Assembly: GCF_924101635.2 (NCBI RefSeq)
Contig: NZ_CAKMAA020000040.1
Coordinates: 1 to 52,215, forward strand
DNA: 52,215 bases
Reading direction: 5' to 3'
Origin: Candidatus Nitrotoga sp. HW29
GTDB taxonomy: Bacteria; Pseudomonadota; Gammaproteobacteria; Burkholderiales; Gallionellaceae
The translations under genes and the position numbers were made by a program. Under the pieces are notes generated by a model. The model had not been told where the DNA came from. It searched no databases and worked only from the letters and a program-made list of their open reading frames with translations. Positions 16,552-26,738 of this stretch are shown in pieces (position 1 is the first letter of the stretch; every line of letters begins with the position of its first letter).

Positions 16552-17367
16552 CTATCTCCGTGCAGCTTCGTAAAGAGGCATGACGGTTGGCAGCAGTTTT
16601 TCAATATGTTGAATACGAGTTAAATCAGCCGGATGGCTACTCAGAAATTCAGGCGGACGCTGACCGCCATTGGTCTTCATCATTTTCTGCCACAATGTAA
16701 CGCCTGCGCGTGGGTCATAGCCTGCTCGTGCACTCAGCTCCAGACCAATGCGATCAGCCTCAGTTTCATCCGTACGACTGAATTTGGTTGCGATTAGTGC
16801 CTGATAGCCGGCACCAGCCAGATCAGCTATACCCCCACTTAAACCTAACAATGCGGCACCAACACTAATGGTGGTATTAGCAGCAATTGCTTGCGAAACT
16901 TGTTCACGAGAGTGCTCGCGCAATGCATGAGCAACCTCATGCCCCAGCACAACTGCAATTTCATCATCGGTTAACTTTAATTCATCGATTAAACCCGAAT
17001 AAAAAATAATTTTTCCTCCAGGCATACAGAATGCATTAAGCTGTTTATCGCTAATTATATTGGTTTCCCATTTCCAACTTGGTGCATCGGGACGAAATGT
17101 TGCGGTATGCGGTTTAATGCGGTTGGTAATCGCAAGCAGCCGATCCAACATTGCGCGATCTTGATTCAGTATTCCTTTTTGTTCTGCATCTGCCTTCAAC
17201 TTGGTATAACTTTGTTCTGCAACCTGCTCTAATTGCTGCGACGATACAAGCATGAGTTGAGACCGCTTTGCGCCAACCGCACCGCCACTGGTAGTGGTTT
17301 TACATCCACCGAGTGCAATTAATGAAAAACTAATAAATATTGCCGAATAAATCCTATTCTTAAACAT
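16552..17367 (-). CDS. M48-family periplasmic zinc metalloprotease, lipoprotein
   Basis: Protease of 271 residues with ATG 17367 (GAAGGAAAG upstream). Lipobox ALGGC gives C22. The zinc site is HEVAH at 143-147 in VVLGHEVAHALREH, and the third ligand E203 sits in ETEADRIG. FCMPGGKIIFYSGLI and SSHPADLTRIQHIEKLLP are typical of M48 proteases such as YcaL and the catalytic part of BepA. Expected role: degradation of misassembled outer-membrane proteins. It has no TPR domain. It sits 156 bp upstream of the double-BON gene in the stress cluster. Confidence 0.93.
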   Translation of the reverse strand: MFKNRIYSAIFISFSLIALGGCKTTTSGGAVGAKRSQLMLVSSQQLEQVAEQSYTKLKADAEQKGILNQDRAMLDRLLAITNRIKPHTATFRPDAPSWKWETNIISDKQLNAFCMPGGKIIFYSGLIDELKLTDDEIAVVLGHEVAHALREHSREQVSQAIAANTTISVGAALLGLSGGIADLAGAGYQALIATKFSRTDETEADRIGLELSARAGYDPRAGVTLWQKMMKTNGGQRPPEFLSSHPADLTRIQHIEKLLPTVMPLYEAARR

Positions 17368-17455
17368 GCTTTCCTTCACGATTCTTAACTTATCCATCAC
17401 AATTTTTTGTATCACGAAGCGCTCCCGTATCATCCGATACAAAAAATCATAAAAA

Positions 17456-17770
17456 TTAACGACGATTCAAAAGCAGCCCAATTACTGCCCCAATGCCAAC
17501 AGCTACACCTATAGCACGCCACGGGTTTTCATGAACATAATTGTCAGTGGCCCGAACTGCTGTCTTGGTGGTTTCAATCGCAGTTTCTTCAATGTGGCGC
17601 AGCCTATCTTTAGCTGCTTTCAAATTTGATTCCATCTTTGTGCGTAAAGCATTAGCTTTATCACCACCTTCGTCTACCACAGATTTCAACAACTGCTCAC
17701 CTTCATTTACAACTGCATTAAACTCTTTAAGTAAATCATTTTTTAAATTTTGGCTAATCGACTGTGTCAT
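17456..17770 (-). CDS. DUF883 family protein (ElaB/YqjD-like)
   Basis: Protein of 104 residues starting at ATG 17770 (GGAG upstream). Residues 5-80 are helical and charged, suggesting a coiled coil. The C-terminus is YVHENPWRAIGVAVGIGAVIGLLLNRR, the characteristic DUF883 membrane tail (Pro-Trp-Arg then a Gly-rich TM). YqjD and ElaB of E. coli are tail-anchored inner-membrane proteins that bind ribosomes in stationary phase; a similar role here is inference. Neighbouring M48 and MscS genes point to stress adaptation. Confidence 0.92.
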   Translation of the reverse strand: MTQSISQNLKNDLLKEFNAVVNEGEQLLKSVVDEGGDKANALRTKMESNLKAAKDRLRHIEETAIETTKTAVRATDNYVHENPWRAIGVAVGIGAVIGLLLNRR

Positions 17771-17935
17771 AACAAACTCCATTGTTAATTGCAAATTAAA
17801 TACTTAATAAATATATGATTAAAAAATTTCCAAATTTCAGAAATTGTGTCCAATCTATTGCTTATACCCAGAATGGTCGGTTCGATAGCGAACATAAGGT
17901 AGTTTTAAAAAATGTAATTTCATTATTGCAGGTTG

Positions 17936-18832
17936 CTAGGAGTCATCCTTGGTTTTAAGTACTCGTAAAGCTGATGGGATTCCGCTCTTGTCCTGGCCGA
18001 CATACATTGTGACATGCGGATAAGGGATCTCTATGCCGCGAGCATCAAACGCCTCTTTTAATCGACGCAAAAATTCACGGCGTACCCCCCATTGCTCAAG
18101 CGGGATTACTTTAAAACGGCAACGTAACACTACCGCTGAATCCGCCCAATCCTGAACACCAGCAATATCAATATCCTCGATCATTTTGGCTGCATACTCC
18201 ACCGAAGCTCGCATTTCCGAGCCTACTTTCCGCATGACATCAAAGGCTTCATCAATGCTCTCTCGGTAAGCAATATTTACATCAATTACTGCATACGCAT
18301 AACCTCGTGATTTATTGGTAACAGTAGTGATCAGCCCATTGGGAATAAAATGGACGCTACCCTCAAAGTCGCGCAAAAGTATATAGCGAAGCGTAACCTT
18401 TTCAACTACACCAGTCTTACTGCTCACTTCGACAACATCACCTTCGTGGATCTGATTTTCCAATAAAATGAAAAAACCATTAAAGTAATCTTTGATCAGA
18501 CTTTGCGCACCAAAGCCAACAGCAATACCAGCCACACCGGCGGCACCGAGAATAGGAGCGATAGACACGCCCAATTCGCTCAAGATCATCATGCTGGCAA
18601 TCAAGGTAATCAATGATCTGACCACATAACGAGATACATGTGCCAAAGTATCAATACGACGAATATTTTCAGCTGTAGCGGCTCGCGCGCCCATACGGGC
18701 ACGAAATGTGTAAATCAACTTACGACTTATTCTAAGTAGTAGCCAAGCAAAAATCAGGATTGCGACAATGTGGAGCAGTGCGACCCCGACAGGCGGGGCG
18801 TCGCGTAAGTAGGCAAGATCAAAAATATTCAT
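17936..18832 (-). CDS. MscS-family mechanosensitive ion channel
   Basis: Channel protein of 298 residues. Three TM segments (about 16-35, 65-85 and 90-115), with pore helix TM3 in ILGAAGVAGIAVGFGAQSLIKDYFNGFF. The cytoplasmic beta domain follows (NQIHEGDVVEV, LRYILLRDFEGSVHFIPNG) and an alpha/beta C-terminal part ends at IEIPYPHVTMYVG. MscS channels release solutes on hypo-osmotic shock. It is a minimal channel without extra N-terminal membrane segments. Last convincing gene before a 1.2 kb gap. Confidence 0.95.
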   Translation of the reverse strand: MNIFDLAYLRDAPPVGVALLHIVAILIFAWLLLRISRKLIYTFRARMGARAATAENIRRIDTLAHVSRYVVRSLITLIASMMILSELGVSIAPILGAAGVAGIAVGFGAQSLIKDYFNGFFILLENQIHEGDVVEVSSKTGVVEKVTLRYILLRDFEGSVHFIPNGLITTVTNKSRGYAYAVIDVNIAYRESIDEAFDVMRKVGSEMRASVEYAAKMIEDIDIAGVQDWADSAVVLRCRFKVIPLEQWGVRREFLRRLKEAFDARGIEIPYPHVTMYVGQDKSGIPSALRVLKTKDDS

Positions 18833-18965
18833 GCTATTAGTCTTTACTGAAATTATTTTGCCGCGCCGTGCTAGATAAGGTATTTAAAGACAATCCTTTA
18901 ATTAGCAGACTGAAAGTAATCAAATATAGTGAGCAAGACGAACAGTCTGGTGCAAAAAGCCAAAA

Positions 18966-19155
18966 ATTACTTCATGATGGCCGATAATCTCAACGAAGCG
19001 ATATGTTCGTCGCCAATACATAATTTTTCCGCAATCTTGCGCGCCGTACCCGAAGTTTCTAGCTTTTCTTTGCAACACTACTCAAGAATTTCTATGTCAG
19101 CGAAAGGCGCAATCTTACGCAAGAAATTGGCCGCTACAACAATAAGAAAATTAAT
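18966..19155 (-). pseudogene. unidentified coding relic in two frames
   Basis: On the minus strand one frame gives INFLIVVAANFLRKIAPF and then ADIEILE-stop (TAG 19078-19080). Just downstream, a second frame gives KEKLETSGTARKIAEKLCIG, then DEHIASLRLSAIMK-stop (TAA 18966-18968). Both look like pieces of one helical protein broken by a frameshift. I thought of the end of a signalling output domain of HDOD type but cannot support that. Marked as decayed coding sequence only. Confidence 0.25.
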
Positions 19156-19558
19156 GCCAAGGATGATATTAGGAGAACACATTACACAAATATCTCGCCC
19201 CAACTATGCACATAATTCAATTCACTTTCCGAATAAACCGATATCGCAGTAACCAGCATAATGCGTCGGTTCCGCATGGCCTCTTTTGGTTCAAAACAAC
19301 CTCTCTTTAAGGCTCTTATTAATCCTTTACGTGTACCGGAATACATATGAATTCTGATTGGACGTACAATAACAACGTTCGGTTCAATTCAGGACATCAT
19401 AAAGTTATCATTAGATTAGCAGTACAGATTAACTTGAGTGCTTAAAGCAACATCTTTGATTAGCTTGTGTCATTTTTCCAATATTCCATGTTGCATTAAC
19501 AAGTACGACGTTCCACTTTGACCAACTAAAAATCAAAATATAGCGATTTAACTATTGA

Positions 19559-19576
19559 ATATACGCGATCGTATAT
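19559..19576. repeat. 18 bp palindrome in noncoding DNA
   Basis: ATATACG-CGAT-CGTATAT has two perfect 7 bp arms; the central CGAT is nearly self-complementary. No gene starts within 400 bp on either side, so an operator role is not supported. Confidence 0.25.
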
Positions 19577-19954
19577 GACCAGATTTTATGAGAGTACACC
19601 AACCCCATGCAGACTTTTGAGTAGCCCCGCACAGCTAGTTTAATATCGCATACGAGCAACAACTCTAAGACTGCGGGAATACAAGACCAACCAGAGTATT
19701 AGCTACACTGCCTACACTGAAACTTCATTAAGTTGGGCAATAATACAATTGCGCTCATCAACATACACCAATTGGGAATGGAATTTCTGCAATTCCAGTT
19801 CGGTATACATTGCACAATGTGGCGAAATTAGAATGTCGCCTGAGTTGGCCTTACAGGTGTACTACACCCTTGGATTGTGAAAGGGATTGAATATCTCACC
19901 AATCCCTGTAAATTTGGTTTGCAGGCGTAAAATTAAATTTTGATCTATTGTGAT

Positions 19955-19992
19955 GCTTCAAAAACCGCTGCCCCAAAGTATTAGAGGCAGCG
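19955..19992 (-). terminator. rho-independent terminator of bfd-bfr
   Basis: Read on the minus strand, CGCTGCC (19992-19986) pairs with GGCAGCG (19972-19966) across a 13 nt loop and is followed by GTTTTTG. It lies just after the bfr stop at 20001, so it ends the bfd-bfr transcript. Confidence 0.7.
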
Positions 19993-20000
19993 ATAGTAAA

Positions 20001-20465
20001 TTACATCTGGCTTTGTAGCCAATTGGGGATACCAACTTTTTGCATTACATCTAACTGAGTTTCCAGCCAATCAATGTGCTCTTCCGTGTCTTCCAGAATT
20101 GTTTTAAAAATTTCGCGAGAGACATAATCGTTAGCATTTTCACAGGCAGACATTGCAGCAACTAGATTTTCGCGTGCAGCCAGTTCTAGCTTGAGGTCAC
20201 AGGCCACGCACTCCTCGGCTTTTTCGCCAATCATCAGCTTGCCAAGTTCCTGCAAATTAGGCAAACCCTCCAGAAATAAAACGCGTTCTATCAACATATC
20301 AGCGTGCTTCATTTCCTCTATAGACTCATCATACTCGTGCTTGCCCAAGCTATTAAAGCCCCAGTTTTTGTACATGCGTGCATGCAGGAAATATTGATTA
20401 ATAGCAGTCAATTCGTGTTTCAATTGACGGTTGAGAAACTGAATGATTTCTGTATTGCCTTTCAT
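20001..20465 (-). CDS. bfr: bacterioferritin
   Basis: Heme-binding ferritin subunit of 154 residues that assembles into 24-mers storing ferric iron. It aligns without gaps to E. coli Bfr: ferroxidase residues E18, E51, H54, E94 and H130 are present, and the heme ligand M52 is conserved in EEMKHAD. The remaining ferroxidase position, E127 in E. coli, is T127 here ([10 protein letters not shown]), so the di-iron site may be altered. AAGGAGG precedes the ATG. It is 10 bp downstream of bfd, the usual iron-release partner. No second bfr gene is in the window. Confidence 0.96.
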   Translation of the reverse strand: MKGNTEIIQFLNRQLKHELTAINQYFLHARMYKNWGFNSLGKHEYDESIEEMKHADMLIERVLFLEGLPNLQELGKLMIGEKAEECVACDLKLELAARENLVAAMSACENANDYVSREIFKTILEDTEEHIDWLETQLDVMQKVGIPNWLQSQM

Positions 20466-20475
20466 GTTGGCCTCC

Positions 20476-20715
20476 TTAGTTTATGGCCTCAGCTAGATGG
20501 GCCTCAGCCAGATGGCTGGGTTGATGTAACATTATTTTGACATGTTGTAAATCTGCCAGAACCTCATTCAAAACCTGCTTGGCATGACAGGCACATTTAC
20601 CACACTGTGTACCTACACCCAGACAGGTTTTCAAATCCCGCATACGACATGCGCCTTGACAGACGGCATCACGGATGGCGGAATCAGTGATGCCTTTGCA
20701 AATACAAATATACAT
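20476..20715 (-). CDS. bfd: bacterioferritin-associated ferredoxin
   Basis: [2Fe-2S] protein of 79 residues that passes electrons to bacterioferritin to release iron. Cluster cysteines are C4 and C6 (MYICICKG) and C38 and C41 ([11 protein letters not shown]), the CxC-x31-CxxC pattern of Bfd. The start at ATG 20715 gives the standard N-terminus. The C-terminal tail [12 protein letters not shown] comes from a 15 bp near-perfect direct repeat (GCCTCAGC-TAGATGG type) just before the stop. It precedes bfr by 10 bp and has a Fur-like site upstream. Confidence 0.94.
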   Translation of the reverse strand: MYICICKGITDSAIRDAVCQGACRMRDLKTCLGVGTQCGKCACHAKQVLNEVLADLQHVKIMLHQPSHLAEAHLAEAIN

Positions 20716-20721
20716 AATTCT

Positions 20722-20781
20722 AGCCTCTATCATATGCGAATCTGCTTGCTGCTGTCCATCCATAAAATATTTATAGAGGCT
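20722..20781. repeat. inverted repeat in the bfd leader
   Basis: AGCCTCTAT (20722-20730) and ATAGAGGCT (20773-20781) are perfect 9 bp inverted copies separated by 42 bp, immediately upstream of the bfd ATG. In an mRNA leader they could pair and hide the translation start region; they could also be two operator half-sites. Function not known. Confidence 0.4.
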
Positions 20782-20830
20782 GGGCAACGGGTTGTCAAAC
20801 TTTTCCACGACAGATTCATCGAGTAATGAT

Positions 20831-20849
20831 GAGAATGATACTTAATAAT
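20831..20849. promoter_or_regulatory. candidate Fur box upstream of bfd-bfr
   Basis: GAGAATGATACTTAATAAT matches the 19 bp Fur consensus GATAATGATAATCATTATC at 13 positions, with the left GANAATGATA decamer nearly intact. It lies 116 bp upstream of the bfd ATG, between bfd and the divergent queD. Iron control of bfd is well known in other Proteobacteria. Confidence 0.5.
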
Positions 20850-21026
20850 AAACAAAATGCAACTAATTTATTACCCCAAGAGCGTTTAATGTGAGAGGAG
20901 AGGCTAACGAGCCTCTTGCAGGTGCAATAAAGCCGAGAAAAACAAGAAGTGTACCGCGCCTTACGGCGTGCGATTGCTACATTCAAGTTATAATCCGCAC
21001 ATTTACACAGCTCACATCTATCATAT

Positions 21027-21476
21027 ATGCAAATTACCCGAAGGCTAGAGTTTGATGCCGGTCACCGCATTCCCAGCCACACTAGCCAGTGCCGACATTT
21101 GCACGGTCATCGCTACGCCATTGAGATTACGCTGTCCGGCGAAATTATCACCACGGATGGCTTATCCGAACAAGGCATGGTGATGGACTATACTGAAGTG
21201 AAACGCATCGCCAAGGAACAGCTAGTGGACGCGTGGGACCATGCTTTTCTGGTGTATCGCCGTGACACAGCGGTACTGAATTTCTTAAACTCACTGCCCA
21301 ATCACAAAACTGTAGTTCTGGAAGTACCACCTACCGCAGAAAATCTCGCTATGCTTGCATTCAAGTCGCTCGACAGTGCCTATCGTCATAGCTATGGGAA
21401 TAACCTGCTACTGGAACGCGTACGTATTTATGAAACGCCCAATAACTGGGCAGACTGCTTACGCAACTCAAGCTGA
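21027..21476 (+). CDS. queD: 6-carboxytetrahydropterin synthase (QueD family)
   Basis: Enzyme of 149 residues in queuosine precursor synthesis, converting dihydroneopterin triphosphate to 6-carboxytetrahydropterin. Zinc ligands are H13 in FDAGHRI and H26/H28 in HLHGHRY; the catalytic cysteine is C22 in SQCRH. MVMDYTEVK and WDHAFL are also family motifs, and the C-terminal VRIYETPNNWADC carries the conserved glutamate. It stands alone; its divergent neighbour is bfd and its convergent neighbour is an ABC exporter. No other que gene is in the window. Confidence 0.93.
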   Translation: MQITRRLEFDAGHRIPSHTSQCRHLHGHRYAIEITLSGEIITTDGLSEQGMVMDYTEVKRIAKEQLVDAWDHAFLVYRRDTAVLNFLNSLPNHKTVVLEVPPTAENLAMLAFKSLDSAYRHSYGNNLLLERVRIYETPNNWADCLRNSS

Positions 21477-21520
21477 CTTTGATGAATTTGAATTATGTAT
21501 TTGTGCAGTTTGGGCATTAT

Positions 21521-22285
21521 TCAGCTTTTGAGCCGGGCTCCCGTCTTAAAAACCCACCACACAACTGTTAGGCATATGACAAGAAATACCAATGTCATAC
21601 CAACACTGATGGCTACGTTGACGTCCGCAACATCATAAAAGCTCCAACGGAAACCACTGATCAGATAGACCACCGGATTGAACAATGTAATTTTTTGCCA
21701 CAGAGGTGGCAGCATGCTGATCGAATAAAAACTTCCGCCTAAAAAAGTCAGTGGCGTGATGATCATCAAAGGTATGATTTGTAACTTCTCGAACCCATCA
21801 GCCCAAATACCAATAATAAAACCGAAGAGACTGAAGGTAACTGCAGTGAGCACCAGAAAAATAATCATCCACAGGGGGTGCGCAATCTCGAAAGAAACGA
21901 AAAATCGAGCCGTAGCAAGAATGAGCAAGCCCAGAATGATGGACTTGGTGGCCGCAGCCCCAACATAGCCAATGACAATCTCCACATAAGAAATCGGGGC
22001 AGAGAGAATCTCGTAAATCGTACCCGAAAATTTCGGCATATAAATGCCGAAAGCGGCATTGGAAATACTTTCTGTCAGCAGGGCTAGCATGATCAGACCG
22101 GGGACAATAAATGCCCCATAACTGATACCATCGATCTCAATCATACGCGAGCCAATCGCCGAGCCAAACACAACAAAATAGAGCGAGGTCGAAATAACTG
22201 GCGATGCGATGCTTTGCATCAGTGTTCGCCACGTACGTTCCAGCTCAAATTGATAAATTGCACGAATAGCATAAATATTCATCAT
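21521..22285 (-). CDS. ABC-2 type permease (YadH-like)
   Basis: Inner-membrane permease of 254 residues with about six TM segments (near 22-45, 58-80, 105-135, 140-165, 172-192 and 225-246). The [19 protein letters not shown] opening and the later [19 protein letters not shown] segment are typical of ABC-2 exporters; overall it resembles E. coli YadH. The substrate is unknown for the family. The start overlaps the ATPase stop by 4 bp. Confidence 0.9.
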   Translation of the reverse strand: MMNIYAIRAIYQFELERTWRTLMQSIASPVISTSLYFVVFGSAIGSRMIEIDGISYGAFIVPGLIMLALLTESISNAAFGIYMPKFSGTIYEILSAPISYVEIVIGYVGAAATKSIILGLLILATARFFVSFEIAHPLWMIIFLVLTAVTFSLFGFIIGIWADGFEKLQIIPLMIITPLTFLGGSFYSISMLPPLWQKITLFNPVVYLISGFRWSFYDVADVNVAISVGMTLVFLVICLTVVWWVFKTGARLKS

Positions 22286-23205
22286 TGTCCGCTTACCAAA
22301 TTAACAAAGATTTCTTCCAATGAACTTTGGCTGGATTGGAGATCCTTAAAGTCAATCCCATGTTTAGCAAGCTGGCGTAGAAGATCTGCAATACCTGTCT
22401 GTTTGCCTTGGGCGTCAAAGATGTAAATCAACTCGTTGCCGTCGGCTGATAGTTCAAGCGAATATCCGGCGAGTTCTTCAGGGATATGCGTTAGAGGAGA
22501 TTGTAGATACAATTTGAGTTGTTTTTTGCCAAGTTTGTCCATCAAGCTGATCTTATCCTCCACCAGAATAATTGTACCTTTGCTGATTATCCCGATACGG
22601 TCAGCCATTTCCTCGGCCTCCTCAATATAATGGGTGGTCAGAATAATAGTCACGCCACTTTTTCGTAAGCCGCGCACCATCTCCCACATATCACGGCGTA
22701 GCTCGACGTCAACGCCAGCTGAAGGCTCGTCAAGAAATAGAATCTGTGGTTCATGGGACAAAGCCTTGGCAATCATTACCCGACGCTTCATGCCGCCCGA
22801 CAATGTCCTGATTTTTGCCTCTTTCTTGTCCCACAAAGACAGATCACGTAGTATTTTTTCAATATAAGCCGGGTTTGGTGGTTTACCAAATAGGCCGCGA
22901 CTGAATTTCACCGTGGCAAAAACGGTTTCGAAGGCATCAGTAGAAAGCTCTTGCGGTACCAGGCCAATTTTTGATCTGGCAGCGCGATAGTCCAAAGCGA
23001 TATCATGACCATCGGCAATAACTTTGCCCTGGCTCGGATTAACAATGCCACAAATGACGTTGATAAGTGTCGTCTTACCTGCCCCATTGGGGCCCAGCAA
23101 GGCAAAGATTTCTCCACGCCGAATCTCCAAATTGATACCTTTGAGGGCCATAAAACCCGAAGCATAGGTTTTTGTAAGACTCTCGACTGATATAACTGAC
23201 TGCAC
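22282..23205 (-). CDS. ABC-2 type ATP-binding protein (YadG-like)
   Basis: ATPase of 307 residues. Walker A is GPNGAGKTT (38-46), signature LSGGM (135-139), Walker B ILFLDE (155-160) followed by [14 protein letters not shown], and the switch region [14 protein letters not shown]. The LSGGM variant, VDVELRR and length match YadG. The C-terminal 80 residues form the extra domain of this subfamily. It forms a two-gene transporter with the YadH-like permease. Upstream DNA is a graveyard of mobile fragments, so the pair is the last intact unit on this side. Confidence 0.93.
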   Translation of the reverse strand: MQSVISVESLTKTYASGFMALKGINLEIRRGEIFALLGPNGAGKTTLINVICGIVNPSQGKVIADGHDIALDYRAARSKIGLVPQELSTDAFETVFATVKFSRGLFGKPPNPAYIEKILRDLSLWDKKEAKIRTLSGGMKRRVMIAKALSHEPQILFLDEPSAGVDVELRRDMWEMVRGLRKSGVTIILTTHYIEEAEEMADRIGIISKGTIILVEDKISLMDKLGKKQLKLYLQSPLTHIPEELAGYSLELSADGNELIYIFDAQGKQTGIADLLRQLAKHGIDFKDLQSSQSSLEEIFVNLVSGQ

Positions 23206-23456
23206 GTAAATTTCCTTTATGGATAATCAATTTTCTGTTGAAGTATGATTTTGAAAAATGATTTTTGACTGACAATAACTATAACATTCATCTTGTTGAA
23301 CCAAATTCTAAAGTCGAGAATGGCAGTCTTTGGGCAGATTAAGAACAAAGTTGCGCACCATCCAGCAAAATATCATCAAATTAGTTTAAAGCTGTGTTCA
23401 TAAATCATATTGCCAAATCGTTTCACCGATCGTCATAGCCAGTGTTGTTGGAGTTT

Positions 23457-23560
23457 TAGGAAAGCATTGATTAATTCGCGTTTCAAAATTTCACTCATTT
23501 GAGAATCAATTTGTTACGAGTGCAATTCCGCGAAATTTTGAATTAATCAGCGTCTCCTTA
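23457..23560. mobile_element. MITE-like inverted-repeat element, copy 2
   Basis: A 104 bp element with TA at both ends, GGAAAGCATTGATTAATT on the left and the complement of GAATTAATCAGCGTCTCC on the right. It matches copy 1 (15460-15547) along its length; the main difference is an internal insertion of about 19 bp (TCATTTGAGAATCAATTTG area). It abuts the ParA-like fragment, whose reading frame runs on into the element and then stops, so the element probably interrupted that gene. Confidence 0.65.
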
Positions 23561-23564
23561 GGGT

Positions 23565-23715
23565 TTTGGTCTATTACCTTGTTCACGATCAATAACGTCG
23601 GCTGTGCGTTACGCTCCTGTTTCATACGGGCCACGCCAATAAGATCGTGAGCAAACTCTAAACTCACCAACGTAAGACTAGCATAAGCACTCGGTTGTAC
23701 AGGCTTGGCAGGACA
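23565..23715 (-). pseudogene. fragment of a ParA-family ATPase gene
   Basis: The minus strand reads CPAKPVQPSAYASLTLVSLE, then FAHDLIGVARMKQERNAQPT and LLIVNKVIDQNPKE, continuing into the MITE-like element before a stop. PVQPSxY followed about 25 residues later by a hydrophobic strand ending in N(R/K)V is the layout of the core of ParA/VirC1-type partition ATPases. Both ends are lost: the 5' side meets the IS630 stub and the 3' side the MITE. It suggests a former plasmid or island segment. Identification is tentative. Confidence 0.35.
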
Positions 23716-23948
23716 GACCCTCGCGCTTTGTCATGCATTTCATACCGGCCTCGGCATCCTGGCTAAACATGGTTGCGCGTTTCTTCCGCAATATCACCAC
23801 AGAGCGGTTGCGTCGCGGCGTATTTACCGACGTGCCAGAACGCATTGAGGCTATCGATGAATACCTTGTTCAACACAACACCAACCCCAAGCCATTCATC
23901 TGGGCTGCCAGTGCCCGCGATATCCTACAAAAAATCCCCGGACAATAG
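23715..23948 (+). pseudogene. IS630-family transposase, C-terminal stub
   Basis: About 75 codons remain of an IS630-family DDE transposase: PSRFVMHFIPASASWLNM, then ITTERLRRGVFTDVPERIEA and HNTNPKPFIWAASARDILQK, ending at a TAG. The catalytic glutamate of the WLNMVE motif is alanine here (WLNMVARFF), and the first two-thirds of the protein are missing. It cannot be active. The family inserts at TA, the same dinucleotide that flanks the nearby MITE-like element. Confidence 0.8.
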
Positions 23949-24146
23949 AATGTTTTTGCACAGCCTATCGGTGACTTTCCAGAGACTCTTCTTTGCTTTT
24001 TTACTGGCTTAGCCACGATTGTTTCGCTCTCTTGATTTGGTAACGGTATAAAGCTGCTTATTATTTTCGTACAGGATGAAATATGGATGACACATTAACG
24101 TGTGGTGAACAGCGTGGACCGAAACAGTTTTTTCAGCAAAGCAGGC

Positions 24147-24671
24147 TTAGCTAATGCTCACCAACGAATTCAGATAGCGACTAAGATTTCCTACGTAACG
24201 CGCAGCATTGGTATGCAGGGCTGCGATTTCTTCTTCCCGCAGGTTGCGCAACACCTTACCGGGCGAACCTACCACCAGCGAATTGTCCGGGATTATTTTT
24301 CCTTCGGTAATCAGCGTGTTTGCACCTATCAGACAGTTGCGCCCGATTACGGCGTGATTAAGGATGGTGCTGTGTATGCCGATCAGGCTGCCGTCGCCAA
24401 TGATGCAGCCGTGCAACATCACCAAATGACCGACAGTGACATTGTTACCTATGGTAAGCGGCGCGCCGGGATCAGTGTGCAGCACTGCGCCATCCTGAAT
24501 GTTGCTGTTTTCGCCGATGCGGATGGGTTCGTTGTCGCCACGTATCACCGCGTTGAACCAGATGCTGACATTATTTTCGAGAATGACCGAGCCGATGACG
24601 CTGGCATTGGGCGCGACGAAATGCTGTTGTCCGCGTAGTTCCGGTGTGCGGTCTGGCAAGGTGTAAAGCAT
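24147..24671 (-). CDS. gamma-carbonic anhydrase family protein (YrdA-like)
   Basis: Left-handed beta-helix protein of 174 residues made of hexapeptide repeats ([20 protein letters not shown] and onward), expected to form trimers. The three metal-binding histidines are present: H65 (VLHTD), H82 and H87 (VGHLVMLHG). R44 and D46 in VIRGDNEPI are also conserved. Proteins like YrdA and PaaY keep this fold; whether this one has carbonic anhydrase activity is not known. It is 3 bp downstream of the GlcG gene and ends the lpxK-adk series. Confidence 0.93.
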   Translation of the reverse strand: MLYTLPDRTPELRGQQHFVAPNASVIGSVILENNVSIWFNAVIRGDNEPIRIGENSNIQDGAVLHTDPGAPLTIGNNVTVGHLVMLHGCIIGDGSLIGIHSTILNHAVIGRNCLIGANTLITEGKIIPDNSLVVGSPGKVLRNLREEEIAALHTNAARYVGNLSRYLNSLVSIS

Positions 24672-24674
24672 GAC

Positions 24675-26549
<1,875 letters not shown>

Positions 26550-26553
<4 letters not shown>

Positions 26554-26738
26554 CGAAGCCGTTCGATTTCTTCCGGAGTAAGCTTGCGCGCTTCATCTGC
26601 CAGCATCACTGGAATGTCATCCTGTATAGGAAATGCCAGGCGATCCGCCTTACAGATTAATTCCTGTTCGGTTTTGCGGTAAACCAGCGGGGATTTGCAC
26701 AATGGGCAAACCAGAATTTCAAGCAGTTTGGCGTCCAT
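26550..26738 (-). CDS. Trm112 family protein (YcaR-like)
   Basis: Small protein of 62 residues: [20 protein letters not shown], then [21 protein letters not shown] and a short helical tail. One CxxC pair and a later cysteine are visible; the bacterial YcaR subgroup binds zinc weakly or not at all. YcaR lies between lpxK and kdsB in many Proteobacteria, exactly as here, where it overlaps lpxK by 20 bp and kdsB by 4 bp. It may assist methyltransferases, but the bacterial role is unclear. Confidence 0.93.

Larger units (their letters stand above)
18833..20000. other. 1.17 kb gene-poor region with decayed sequence
   Basis: No intact gene is convincing here on either strand. Short stretches on the minus strand read like protein (see relic at 18966-19155). 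A perfect-arm palindrome lies at 19559-19576 and the bfr terminator at the right end. The rest is AT-rich with frequent stops. No tRNA cloverleaf was seen. Confidence 0.5.
23206..24146. other. 941 bp relic region with mobile-element debris
   Basis: Contains in order: about 250 bp with nothing recognised, a MITE-like copy (23457-23560), a ParA-like fragment on the minus strand (23565-23715), an IS630 transposase stub on the plus strand (23715-23948), and about 200 bp without signal before the carbonic-anhydrase-like gene. No intact gene is present. Confidence 0.6.

Noticed and set aside
18929-19252. Open frame of 107 codons on the plus strand.
   Set aside because: Composition is not protein-like and the minus strand gives better protein-like fragments; no ribosome site.
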